Source of the DNA: a beta proteobacterium AAP65
GTDB taxonomy: Bacteria; Pseudomonadota; Gammaproteobacteria; Burkholderiales; Burkholderiaceae_C
Direction of reading: 5' to 3'
DNA: 64,000 bases
NCBI GenBank assembly: GCA_001295865.1
Contig: LJHW01000026.1
Coordinates: 62,001-126,000 of the forward strand
In this document: positions 35,910-44,019 of the stretch, in pieces
Layout of the letters: every line of letters starts with the position of its first letter
Position numbering within the stretch: position 1 is the first letter of the stretch
The notes under the pieces: generated by a model
Databases searched by the model: none
What the model was told of the DNA's origin: nothing
What the model saw: the letters and a program-made list of their open reading frames with translations, nothing else
Program-made: the position numbers and the translations under genes

Positions 35910-36040
35910 AGTAGATTGATGTTCCACTTTAATGGATGCATCGTCAAGGCAGCGCGGGGCGGGGCGGCCCGCACGGCCCGCCCGGGCTCCGGACACAGCA
36001 GGCCGCGCCAGAATGGTGCTCCTCCCAGGAGACCCCGCCC

Positions 36041-36352
36041 ATGTCCGCCCCCGCCTACCTGATCGTCGCTATGCACATCACCGACCCGGTGCAGTACCAG
36101 CAGTACATGGCCGCTGCACCGGCCTGCGTGAAGGCGCACGGCGGTGAGTACCTCGTGCGCGGTGGCCGCCACGAAACGCTGGAAGGCGACTGGCAGCCGC
36201 ACCGCGTGGCGATGCTGCGTTTTCCGAGCTACGAGCAGGCCAAGACCTTCTACGACAGCGAGTACGCGCAGAAGGTCATGCCGCTGCGCGCCGGCGCCAC
36301 GGCCTACTTCAACATGGTGCTGGTGGAAGGCGTGGCCGCGCCGGTGGCCTGA
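36041..36352 (+). CDS. DUF1330 domain protein
   Basis: ATG 36041, preceded by CAGGAGA, gives 103 residues. Features are AYLIVAMHITDPVQYQQYMAAAPACVKAHGGEYLVRGG and LEGDWQPHRVAMLRFPSYEQAKTFYDSEYAQKV. This is the complete small ferredoxin-like (dimeric alpha-beta barrel) fold of DUF1330. The family has no established activity; members may bind small molecules. It is monocistronic, convergent with a VOC gene. Confidence 0.88.
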   Translation: MSAPAYLIVAMHITDPVQYQQYMAAAPACVKAHGGEYLVRGGRHETLEGDWQPHRVAMLRFPSYEQAKTFYDSEYAQKVMPLRAGATAYFNMVLVEGVAAPVA

Positions 36353-36380
36353 GCCGGCCCCGGGCAGCGTGCAGCGGCGC

Positions 36381-36773
36381 TCAGCCGCCAACTGGCGTGC
36401 ACAGCTCAACGAGACAGCCGTCGGGCGTGCGCACGTAGGACACCACCTGCCCCCAGGGCTGGGCCTTGGGCGCCATGAGCTCGCGCGCGCCGTGCTGCAG
36501 CGCCTGCGCATGTGCCGCCGGCACATCGGCCGTGACCAGCGCGACCTCCATGCCCAGCGGCTGGGCCGAATCGCTGGCGCGCACAAAACCATCGGGGAAA
36601 TGGCTGGCGCCGAGCTCGTGCGCCGCAAAGGACAAGGTGGTCTCGCCGGTATCGAGCTCGCCATAGGTGCCCGAAGGGTGCAGGAAACGCGTCTGCAACC
36701 CGAAAGCCCGGCCGAAAAACGACAGGGATGCAGCCACATCGGGCACGTAGACGATGGTGTAGCCAAGCTTCAT
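36381..36773 (-). CDS. VOC family protein
   Basis: ATG 36773 gives 130 residues. KLGYTIVYVPDVAASLSFFGRAFGLQTRFLHPSGTYGELDTGETTLSFAAHELG is the first glyoxalase module, with Glu in YGELDTG at the metal position. QVVSYVRTPDGCLVELCTPVG is the last module with the closing Glu (VELC). The layout resembles bleomycin-resistance-like and lactoylglutathione-lyase-like proteins. Substrate unknown. A GC stem (36374-36388) at its stop separates it from the converging DUF1330 gene. Confidence 0.87.
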   Translation of the reverse strand: MKLGYTIVYVPDVAASLSFFGRAFGLQTRFLHPSGTYGELDTGETTLSFAAHELGASHFPDGFVRASDSAQPLGMEVALVTADVPAAHAQALQHGARELMAPKAQPWGQVVSYVRTPDGCLVELCTPVGG

Positions 36774-36841
36774 GGCGGTGGTCTTTGGGTGGGGCAAGGG
36801 TGGCAGCCCGTTCAAGCCAGGTAAAACTGGAGTGCGGGTCT

Positions 36842-39316
36842 TCAGCGCGTGCGCGGCTTGGATGCGGCGTCCAGCACCTCGGCCTGCCCTTGCCGGTATC
36901 GCGCCAAGTGGGCGAGCATCTGCGCTTCCATGCGCTGCATGCGGGGCGAGCCGCAACCCTCTTCGTCGAAGCGCCGCATCATCAGGCGCGTACCCTTGAG
37001 CAGATCGCTCACGCCCACCCGGCCCTGGCTGCGAAAACTGTTGTCCACCAGTTGGCCCAGCGCCGAATCAGGTGTGGACAGGCCCACCTCCTCGAACGCA
37101 GGCGCAAGCCGCCGGGGCACCTTGAAGTACGCCACCCTGTCGGGGTTGGGCACGCTGTACTTGAAATTGCCCCAGCCATCGCGGTAGACGGTCTCACTGC
37201 TGCGCGTGACCTTGAAGCTGGCCGCATCGGGGCCCAGGCAAGGTCCCAGCCGACCTTCGAACTCGACCAGGTAGAGCGCCATCAGAGGCACCACCAGGCT
37301 GATGTTGTCCAGCGCCTTGGCCATCATCGCGCCCGTGTTCACGCTCACGCCATTGGCCCGACCTATCAAGTCCATCAGCGGGGCGATCTGCTGCAGGCTG
37401 GCACCCAGCATCGCCTTGTAGGGCCTGCTGAATGCAGCGTCCAGCGCCCGCAGCCGCTCGACGTCGCCCCCGTACAGCGCGTTCAGATAGTCTTCGGCCG
37501 GCAGCCCGACCCAGGGTGCGACTTGCTGCTCGCGCGCCTGCACCGCCGCCGCGAACGCCTGCGCGGCGGGCAGGTTCTCTTCGCCAGCCAGCAGGTACCG
37601 GGCGCGCAAGGTGCGCAAGGCGCTGAGGTGGGGCGCCTCGCTGGCCAGGGCCACCAGGGCCGGGGTGGCCGCCGCCAGGTCGCGCGCGCGGCGCGCGGCG
37701 CGGTGCTCGGCCAAGGGCCGCAGCGCCGGCCAAGCCAGCACTGCCGGTGACAGCGCCCGCAGGCGGCTCTCCAGGGCCACACCGGCAGCCAAGGCTTCTG
37801 CGCCCGGCGGCAAGGCGTCCACCTGGTGGTGGAACTCTTGCTGCCAAGCAGCCACCCGCTCATCGGCCAGGACCTGCTGACGCGCGTCGACCACCGCCTG
37901 CGCAGCCGCCTGCGCGTCGGCGCTGGCCCGCGCCAGCAGCTCGGCCAGCTGGCTGCGCCAGCCTTGCAGCTGCTGCCAGCCTGGCAGGCCCTGCAAGCCA
38001 TTCGCCCACTGCTGCACCGCGGCCGGCAGAAGCGCATTGACACGTTCAACCACCACCTGCTGGACGCTTTCGCTGGCGCTCACGGTGCCCTCCGGGCCGC
38101 GCCGGGCCATGCGCAGCAGCTTCACGAGCTCGATCAGGTCAGCCGGCACGTCTTCGGCACGCGCCAGCACCGCGCGGTCGGCCCGGGCGGCGGCTGCCCG
38201 GCTGTCCAGGGCCTCCAGCCCGGCCAGCAGAGCCTGGCCCTGCGACGGCAGCCCAGAGCCGGGGCCGAACTGCTGCACAGCAGCCCGGGCCGCGCGCAAG
38301 TCACCGGGGTCCAGGGTTTCCGGCGCCTCGCCCGCCCAGGCGTCCAACCGCAACTGCAGCGCCTGCGCCCAATGCGCCTGCAGGTCCAGGGCGACGAGGT
38401 CCAGCGCCAGCGCCCGGCGGCTGTGCTGCGGCGCGTCGACCAGCGGCAGGGCCAGGGCCTGCACGGTGCGGCCGGCCAAAGCCCGCTGCTCAGGTGACCC
38501 GTTGCACTGAGAGCTGCTCTGCACCACAGCCGCGAGTTGTTGCAGCTCCACCGGGCCCATGTCGGCCAGCGTCTTGCCGAATGCCCGCTGGAACACAGCG
38601 TCGGCGTACATGGCCGCCACGGCGGCCCGCAAGGCCGGGGGTCGCAGCATGCGCGCATCCGGGCCCAAGCGGTTCAGGAAAATCTGGATCCACGCCAGGG
38701 CGTCGACGTCGCAGGCCTCGCGTCGCGAAAAACGGCCGATGAGACGTTCCATCGCACTGGGCGGGCGCGCCGCGCGCAGGGTGTCTGGCGGCTCGGGCAG
38801 GCGCTCGGCCAGAACGGCGGCGGCATCGGGCCGCAGCACCACCAAGCTGCCGCACCGGGCCCAGGCCGGCCCCTGCAACTGGCCGGCCCAGCCTTGCGAG
38901 GTGCGCACCGCGTGGATGGCGGTGCCCCGTCCGCCACCCAGCATCAGCCACTCAGCGCCTGGGCTGTAGGCCAGGCGCCAAGATGCACCCGTCCACGGAT
39001 CAGGCGCCGGGCGCCCACGTTGGTGCAGGCCGGCCTGGGCCTCGGACGCGATGGGCACCCGGCCGTCGGCCTGCACTTCGATCTGCAAAAGGTGGTCTAC
39101 ACCAGCGCAGTCCACACGCCCTGACCAGCGGCCCTGCAACTCCGCCGGTGGCGCCCTGAGTTCCGCCGCTGACAGGCCCGGTTCGAACCCCAGATCGAAG
39201 GCGCCGCGCTGGGCCGGCGCCGTTGTCGGCAAGGCTGCCAGGACCGGCAGGGCCATCAAGCCCCAAAGGCGGGAGACGAGGGCACGAGCAAGATGGCGGC
39301 TGCAGGGGGTCGGCAT
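36842..39316 (-). CDS. Large secreted protein of unknown function
   Basis: ATG 39316 gives 824 residues. The N-terminus has a signal (LVSRLWGLMALPVLAALPTTAPAQRG) and a short beta-rich domain at about 45-165, with Cys in GRVDCAGVDHLLQIEVQADG and WARCGSLVVLRPD. The central 450 residues are helical and Ala/Gln/Leu-rich (coiled-coil-like, for example AAQAVVDARQQVLADERVAAWQQEFHHQ). The C-terminal 200 residues look globular: AMLGASLQQIAPLMDLIGRANGVSVNTGAMMAKALDNISLVVPLM, then SSETVYRDGWGNFKYSVPNPDRVAYFKVPRR. I recognise no domain. The gene is complete with no frameshift and stands alone. The location is probably periplasmic or extracellular. Confidence 0.75.
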   Translation of the reverse strand: MPTPCSRHLARALVSRLWGLMALPVLAALPTTAPAQRGAFDLGFEPGLSAAELRAPPAELQGRWSGRVDCAGVDHLLQIEVQADGRVPIASEAQAGLHQRGRPAPDPWTGASWRLAYSPGAEWLMLGGGRGTAIHAVRTSQGWAGQLQGPAWARCGSLVVLRPDAAAVLAERLPEPPDTLRAARPPSAMERLIGRFSRREACDVDALAWIQIFLNRLGPDARMLRPPALRAAVAAMYADAVFQRAFGKTLADMGPVELQQLAAVVQSSSQCNGSPEQRALAGRTVQALALPLVDAPQHSRRALALDLVALDLQAHWAQALQLRLDAWAGEAPETLDPGDLRAARAAVQQFGPGSGLPSQGQALLAGLEALDSRAAAARADRAVLARAEDVPADLIELVKLLRMARRGPEGTVSASESVQQVVVERVNALLPAAVQQWANGLQGLPGWQQLQGWRSQLAELLARASADAQAAAQAVVDARQQVLADERVAAWQQEFHHQVDALPPGAEALAAGVALESRLRALSPAVLAWPALRPLAEHRAARRARDLAAATPALVALASEAPHLSALRTLRARYLLAGEENLPAAQAFAAAVQAREQQVAPWVGLPAEDYLNALYGGDVERLRALDAAFSRPYKAMLGASLQQIAPLMDLIGRANGVSVNTGAMMAKALDNISLVVPLMALYLVEFEGRLGPCLGPDAASFKVTRSSETVYRDGWGNFKYSVPNPDRVAYFKVPRRLAPAFEEVGLSTPDSALGQLVDNSFRSQGRVGVSDLLKGTRLMMRRFDEEGCGSPRMQRMEAQMLAHLARYRQGQAEVLDAASKPRTR

Positions 39317-39548
39317 GCGGGGCGGCGGTGGGCTGTCCAGGTGGCGCCGATGTTAGAAGTCAACTCCAGGTCCTTGCCACCCTTCGGGCAGGCGGTGTGG
39401 CGTTGGGCAAGCTGCGCCGGCCCGCGCCGCACTTGGCAGCCGGAGGCCCGCGCGGCCGGACCTGCAACTCAACGCGGTGGCCCGCCGCGGGCTGCAACCC
39501 AGCCTGCGCGAGACCGTGGCGGCGCTGGGCAACACACGCCTGTTGATA
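39317..39548. other. Intergenic region without a gene
   Basis: 232 bases between the secreted orphan and the PEP-CTERM pseudogene. A short plus-strand stretch (about 39460-39550) translates as LQLNAVARRGLQPSLRETVA and looks like a coding remnant, but it has no start and no recognisable family. No promoter or terminator stands out. Confidence 0.3.
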
Positions 39549-40172
39549 TCAGCCAGCGCCAGTGCGGCCCTGCCCGCCGCGCCGCGCAGCGCTGACGCGG
39601 CTCAGGGCGCGGGCCCCTGCCAGCACCAGCAGCCCCAGAGCCAGCTGGGCGTACACCGCCGGCTCGGGCACGGCCACGAGCGAGACGCGGTCGATGTTCA
39701 GGTCGGACACCGTGCCGTTGACGGCAGGCGTCTAGTCTTTCAGCCACAGGATGGTCGGCGTGTTCAGTGGGAAAGACGGCACCTGCGGAACGGTGAACGA
39801 CCCCGTGGAAGTGCCGTAGTCGGCCGGGATGGCGCTCGTCGGAAAAACTTCGGCATTGAGGATGGAGCGGTAGCCGTTGACCGTGGTGTTGCACAGGCTC
39901 ACGTTGATCAACAAGCGGTGCTGCGTCGGCGCGCCCCAACCCCAGCAGTCGAGCGCCAGGGTGTAAGGGGTGCTGGGGGTCAGCGTGAGCGCTTGTGTCA
40001 CCTCGCTGCCCAACCGGCCCACGCCGTAGTCGAACACCAGCGACGAGGCGCCGTCGCGGTCAGCGCCCACAGCGCTGCACATGAACCACAGCGCTGCACA
40101 TGAAGCCAGGGTCCGTTTCAGGAGCTGCTCGCCAAAGTGTGTGGAGCTTGACCGTAGGCGGCGGCTCACCAT
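39549..40172 (-). pseudogene. PEP-CTERM protein gene broken by an in-frame stop
   Basis: From ATG 40172 the frame encodes a signal-like start (LLKRTLASCAALWFMCSAVGA) and a secreted beta-rich domain (SSLVFDYGVGRLGSEVTQAL through TPTILWLKD). It then meets TAG at 39734-39732. Reading on in the same frame for 60 codons gives TPAVNGTVSDLNIDRVSLVAVPEPAVYAQLALGLLVLAG-type sequence and a basic tail (ALSRVSAARR). That is a VPEP motif, a hydrophobic helix and arginines: a complete PEP-CTERM sorting signal handled by exosortase. A single nonsense change therefore cuts off the sorting signal. A 19-bp tandem duplication also lies in the signal-peptide region (40067-40104). The truncated product would be secreted rather than anchored. 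Confidence 0.8.
40067..40104. repeat. 19-bp perfect tandem duplication
   Basis: CCACAGCGCTGCACATGAA occurs at 40067-40085 and again at 40086-40104 without a gap. It lies in the signal-peptide region of the broken PEP-CTERM gene. Since 19 is not a multiple of three, the duplication shifts the reading frame of that gene. Confidence 0.92.
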
Positions 40173-40187
40173 CGGCAAGGCCCCGCA

Positions 40188-41147
40188 TCAGGGGGTGGGA
40201 GGGTGTGCCGAAGCTCGGCCGGCCAAGCCGGCCGCCAGATGGTCGACCAGGGCCCGGATGCGCAGCGGCATGAAGCGCTGGCTGGGCATCAGGGCATGCA
40301 GGGGCATCGGGCGGCCCACCCACTCGGGCAGCACATCCACCAGCGCACCGCTGGCCAGGCTCTCGCGCACGTCGAGCTCGCTCTTGCAGGTCAGGCCCCG
40401 GCCCTCCAGCGCCCAGCGGTGCGCGATGCCGCCGTCATCCGCGCTGCGGCGCCCTTGCACCACCACGTCCACTGCAGCGCCCTGCAACTGGCCGCGCCGC
40501 CAGAAGCGCCACTGCCGCTCCAGCCGGTCGCCGATCTTGAAGCGGATGCACTCGTGGCCCGACGCCAGGTCGCCCGGGTGCACAGGCCGGCCCTGCCGGC
40601 GCAGGTAGTCGGGCGAGGCCACCAGCAGGCGCCGCCCCTCGAAGAGCTTGCGCGCCACCAGCCTGGAGTCGGCCAGCTCGCCGTAACGCAGGGCGATGTC
40701 GACCTCGTCCCGCACCACGTCCTGCAGCCCGTCGCCGACGTTGAGGTGCAGCTCCACGCCAGGGTGCAGTTCCAGAAAGCCGTCCAGCAGCGGCAGGATC
40801 ACGCGCCGCGTCAGATCGCTGGAGGCACTGACGCGGATGCGCCCGCGCAGCACCTGCCCCGAAGGCCGGGCCAGGCCCGCCTCGCCCTCCTGCAACTGCG
40901 CCAAGCCTTCGTCCAGCAGTTCCAGCGCACGCTGCGCGCAGTCTCGAAAACGTTCGCCCGCGGCTGTCAGGCGCAGCGCGCGCGTGCTGCGTTCTGCCAG
41001 CCGCACGCCCAGCCGCGTTTCCAGCTTCTTCAGCAGGGCACTGGCCGCCGCTGGCGTGATGTTCATGACCTTGGAGGCGGCCGTGAGACTGCCGCCCCGG
41101 GCACATTCGACGAGCAGGCGCAGCTCGGCGGTATTTTCAATTTCCAT
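40188..41147 (-). CDS. LysR family transcriptional regulator
   Basis: ATG 41147 gives 319 residues. The helix-turn-helix is ELRLLVECARGGSLTAASKVMNITPAAASALLKKLETRLGVRLAERSTRALRLTAAG at residues 8-64. The effector domain (LRGRIRVSASSDLTRRVILPLLDGFLELHPGVELHL, later VARKLFEGRRLLVASPDYLRRQGRPVHPGDLASGHECIRF) is of the CrgA/DsdC-like branch common in Burkholderiales. It is divergent from the MDR dehydrogenase gene, 108 bases away, its most likely target. Confidence 0.92.
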   Translation of the reverse strand: MEIENTAELRLLVECARGGSLTAASKVMNITPAAASALLKKLETRLGVRLAERSTRALRLTAAGERFRDCAQRALELLDEGLAQLQEGEAGLARPSGQVLRGRIRVSASSDLTRRVILPLLDGFLELHPGVELHLNVGDGLQDVVRDEVDIALRYGELADSRLVARKLFEGRRLLVASPDYLRRQGRPVHPGDLASGHECIRFKIGDRLERQWRFWRRGQLQGAAVDVVVQGRRSADDGGIAHRWALEGRGLTCKSELDVRESLASGALVDVLPEWVGRPMPLHALMPSQRFMPLRIRALVDHLAAGLAGRASAHPPTP

Positions 41148-41255
41148 TTGAAACTGATTGCGATTTGACAGGCTTCATTGATTGTCGCCAAACCCGCACG
41201 ATGCCGGCAGTTCCTGTGTGAACCCCTGACCCCTTGTTGATTGCTGGAGCCCTGG

Positions 41256-42284
41256 ATGAAAGCCGTTGGATTGATCAAGAACCTGCCCATCACCGACACC
41301 GAAGCGCTGGTCGACCTGGATCTGCCCATGCCGGTGGCGGGTGCGAACGACCTGCTGGTGGAGGTCTGCGCCGTGGCTGTGAACCCGGTCGACACCAAGG
41401 TGCGCAAGAGCCGCCCGGCCACGGCCGATGCGCCCGCGGTGCTGGGCTGGGACGCGGTCGGCCGTGTGCGGGCGCTCGGGCCGCAGGTGCAGGGCTTCGC
41501 GGTGGGCGACCGCGTCTGGTACGCCGGTGATCTGACACGGCAGGGCAGCAACGCCCAGTTCCAGGCGGTGGACCACCGCATCGTGGCCCTGGCCCCCGCG
41601 TCGTTGAGCGATGCGGAAGCCGCCGCACTGCCGCTGACCGCCATCACCGCCTGGGAGCTGCTGCACGACCGGCTGCGGGTGAACCGCGACACGCGCCCGG
41701 TCAGCCTGCTCGTCACGGGCGCGGCGGGGGGCGTGGGCTCCATCCTCGTGCAGCTGGCGCGGCAGTCGGCCCACCTCACCGTCATCGGCACCAGTTCCGA
41801 TCCGGCGGGCGCCGGCGGCGACTGGCTGCGCGCGCTGGGCGCGCACCATGTGATCGACCACAGCCAGCCCCTGGCGCCCCAGGTGGCCGCTTTGCAGGCC
41901 CAGGGTGTGGCACCGGTGCGGCACGTGGCCAGCCTCACCCACACGCCAGCGCACTTCAAAGACCTGGTGGAACTGCTCGAACCCCAGGGCCAGCTGGCGC
42001 TGATCGACGACTTCGGCCCGGGCGACATCGACGTCATGGCCCTCAAGCGCAAGGCGCTCTCGCTGCACTGGGAGCTGATGTTCACGCGCAGCCTCTTCAC
42101 CACGCACGACATCGCCGAACAGGGCCGCCTGCTGGCCGAGGTGGCGCGCAAGGTGGATGCGGGCGAGCTGCGCACCACCCTGGCCGAGGTGCTGGGCCCC
42201 ATCGACGCCGCCACGCTGCGCCGCGCGCATGCGCTGCAAGAAACCCAGCGGCAGCGCGGCAAGCTGGTGCTTCAGGGCTTCTGA
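41256..42284 (+). CDS. Zinc-type alcohol dehydrogenase / quinone oxidoreductase (MDR superfamily)
   Basis: ATG 41256, with CTGGAG upstream, gives 342 residues. The GroES-like domain (LVEVCAVAVNPVDTKVR, VLGWDAVGRVRALGPQVQGFAVGDRVWY) and the Rossmann domain (SLLVTGAAGGVGSILVQLARQ) are intact. The catalytic zinc Cys/His pattern of true alcohol dehydrogenases is missing, so it is closer to the NADPH quinone-reductase-like zinc-binding-family branch (adh_fam_1). It reduces quinones or enals with NADPH. Probably controlled by the divergent LysR regulator. Its last 13 bases overlap the convergent GlxA gene. Confidence 0.92.
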   Translation: MKAVGLIKNLPITDTEALVDLDLPMPVAGANDLLVEVCAVAVNPVDTKVRKSRPATADAPAVLGWDAVGRVRALGPQVQGFAVGDRVWYAGDLTRQGSNAQFQAVDHRIVALAPASLSDAEAAALPLTAITAWELLHDRLRVNRDTRPVSLLVTGAAGGVGSILVQLARQSAHLTVIGTSSDPAGAGGDWLRALGAHHVIDHSQPLAPQVAALQAQGVAPVRHVASLTHTPAHFKDLVELLEPQGQLALIDDFGPGDIDVMALKRKALSLHWELMFTRSLFTTHDIAEQGRLLAEVARKVDAGELRTTLAEVLGPIDAATLRRAHALQETQRQRGKLVLQGF

Positions 42285-43285
42285 GCGCCCCTGGCTGAGG
42301 GCCGCCCCGGCAGCTTCCTGAAGGCTGCCGGCGGCCGCCCCAGCAGCCGCTGGAACGAGCGCCGCATGCGCTCGGTGCCGCCGAAGCCGCAGCCCGTGGC
42401 CACACGCTGCACCGAAGGCTCGCCACCTTCCAGCGCCGCACGCGCGGCCTCCACGCGCAGGCGTTCGATGGCGTGGGCCGGCGTGGTGCCGGTTTCGGCG
42501 CGGAAGCAGCGCGCGAAGTGCCGCGGGCTCATGCAGGCCACAGCGGCCAGCGCTTCGACGCTGTGGTCTTCGTGCAGGTGGCGGCGCACATGCTCCAGCA
42601 AGGGGCCGAAACGGCCCTCGGGCCGCTGCAGGTCAAGCAGCGGCGAAAACTGCGATTGCCCGCCCGGCCGCCGGCGTTCCACCACCAGCTGCTGCGCGGC
42701 TTCACGCGCGAGGGCTTCGCCGTGGTCGTGCGCCAGCAGCGCCAGGCAGAGGTCGATGCCGGCCGTCATGCCGGCGCTGGTCCAGATCTCGGGCAGGGCG
42801 GGCACCGCGGCGCCCCGGCCGCGGCGGGCGGGCTCGCGCACGTAGACACGGTCGGGCTGCAGCTGCACCGCCGGGTACTCGCTGGCGAACTGCCGGCTGC
42901 GCGACCAGTGCGTGGTGGCACCGCGGTGGTCGAGCAGGCCCGCGGCCGCCAGCACCAGGCTGCCGCTGCAGATGCTGGCGATGCGCGCGCCCGAACGGCC
43001 GGCGCGCCGCAGCCAGGCCAGCAGGCGTGCATCGGCGCTGGCGGCGTCCACGCCATCACCGCCGATCACCATCACCAGGTCGCCCTCGCCCAGCTCGCGC
43101 GGCAGGCCCTGCACCGGCCACGGCACCCCGGCCGAGCTGCGCGCCTGCGGCGGTGCACTGGCCACCAGGCGCCAGCGGTAGCTGCCGGGGCGCTGCAGCG
43201 CGGCCACCTCGAACACGGCCATGGGCCCGGCCAGATCGAGCTGCTGGAAACCAGGGAAAAGCACGAAGGTGATGCGGCAGGCCAT
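42272..43285 (-). CDS. GlxA family AraC-type regulator with DJ-1/PfpI-like domain
   Basis: ATG 43285 (MACRITFVLFPGFQQLDLAGPMAVFEVA) gives 337 residues. The N-terminal class I amidotransferase-like domain carries the elbow IASICSGSLVLAAAGLLDHRGATTHWSRS (Cys near 105). An AraC helix-turn-helix pair follows from about 225: HSVEALAAVACMSPRHFARCFRAETGTTPAHAIERLR and VQRVATGCGFGGTERMRRSFQRLLG. Members regulate choline/arginine or detoxification genes. It is divergent from a DJ-1/PfpI gene with the same N-terminal fold. Several TGGCA/TGCCA repeats lie between the two genes. Confidence 0.92.
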   Translation of the reverse strand: MACRITFVLFPGFQQLDLAGPMAVFEVAALQRPGSYRWRLVASAPPQARSSAGVPWPVQGLPRELGEGDLVMVIGGDGVDAASADARLLAWLRRAGRSGARIASICSGSLVLAAAGLLDHRGATTHWSRSRQFASEYPAVQLQPDRVYVREPARRGRGAAVPALPEIWTSAGMTAGIDLCLALLAHDHGEALAREAAQQLVVERRRPGGQSQFSPLLDLQRPEGRFGPLLEHVRRHLHEDHSVEALAAVACMSPRHFARCFRAETGTTPAHAIERLRVEAARAALEGGEPSVQRVATGCGFGGTERMRRSFQRLLGRPPAAFRKLPGRPSARGAQKP

Positions 43286-43315
43286 CCGCCGATGATGCCC
43301 GCAAGCCGCTTTGGC

Positions 43316-43379
43316 TGCCATGGCAGAAAAGGTGGCAACTGCGTCATGGCCGCCAAATTTTTAAAACGGCAAAGTGCCG
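43316..43379. promoter_or_regulatory. Inverted repeats in the GlxA / DJ-1 divergent region
   Basis: TGCCATGGCA (43316-43325) is a perfect 10-base palindrome. CGGCA (43367-43371) and TGCCG (43375-43379) form a second inverted repeat around AAG. Another GTGGCA lies between them. The repeated GGCA half-sites fit AraC-type operators, but no experiment-based motif is available to me. Confidence 0.35.
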
Positions 43380-43416
43380 CATGGGCCGGATGCACCGGCC
43401 TGCAAGGAGCGCGTTG

Positions 43417-44019
43417 ATGCACATCGGCATCGTCTTGTTCGACGACGTGGAACTGCTGGACATGGCCGGCCCCTACGAGGTCTTCACCACCGCAGCGCGC
43501 ATGCACGCCCGCGAAGCCGGGCCCGGCGCGCCGCCGCTGTTCACCGTCAGCACCCTGGCTTGCAACACAGCACCGGTGCGCGCCCGCGCCGGCCTGCGCC
43601 TGCAGCCCGACCACACGCTGGCCAGCCACCCGCCCCTGGCCTGCGCCCTGGTGCCCGGCGGTGTGGTGGACGCCGAGCTGCACAACACAGCCCTGCTCGC
43701 ATGGATACAGGCGCAGGCCGGCAGCGCACGGATCCTGGCCTCGGTGTGCACCGGCTCGCTGCTGCTGGCCCAGGCGGGCGTGCTGGACGGTCGCGCCGCC
43801 ACCACGCACTGGGAAGACCTCGACGTCCTGCGCGCGCTGCGCCCGGCGGTGGCGGTGCGCGAGGGCGTGCGCTGGGTCGACGAAGGCGCCCTCGTCACCT
43901 CGGCCGGCATCTCGGCCGGCATCGACATGGCCTTGCACCTCGTGCAGCGCCTGCACAGCCGCGCGCTGGCAGAACGCACCGCGCGGCAGATGGATTTCGA
44001 CTGGAGCGAACACGCATGA
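43417..44019 (+). CDS. DJ-1/PfpI family protein (isonitrile-hydratase-like)
   Basis: ATG 43417, with AAGGAGC upstream, gives 200 residues. HIGIVLFDDVELLDMAGPYEVFTTAAR opens the domain. The nucleophile elbow ILASVCTGSLLLAQAGVLDGRAATTHWEDLD has the conserved Cys near residue 110, as in isonitrile hydratase and related DJ-1 proteins. ALVTSAGISAGIDMALHLVQRL closes the fold. The protein is cytosolic and has no DNA-binding part. The next gene overlaps its stop (ATGA), so it is probably co-translated with the aminotransferase; the two may act on a nitrogen compound. Confidence 0.9.
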   Translation: MHIGIVLFDDVELLDMAGPYEVFTTAARMHAREAGPGAPPLFTVSTLACNTAPVRARAGLRLQPDHTLASHPPLACALVPGGVVDAELHNTALLAWIQAQAGSARILASVCTGSLLLAQAGVLDGRAATTHWEDLDVLRALRPAVAVREGVRWVDEGALVTSAGISAGIDMALHLVQRLHSRALAERTARQMDFDWSEHA

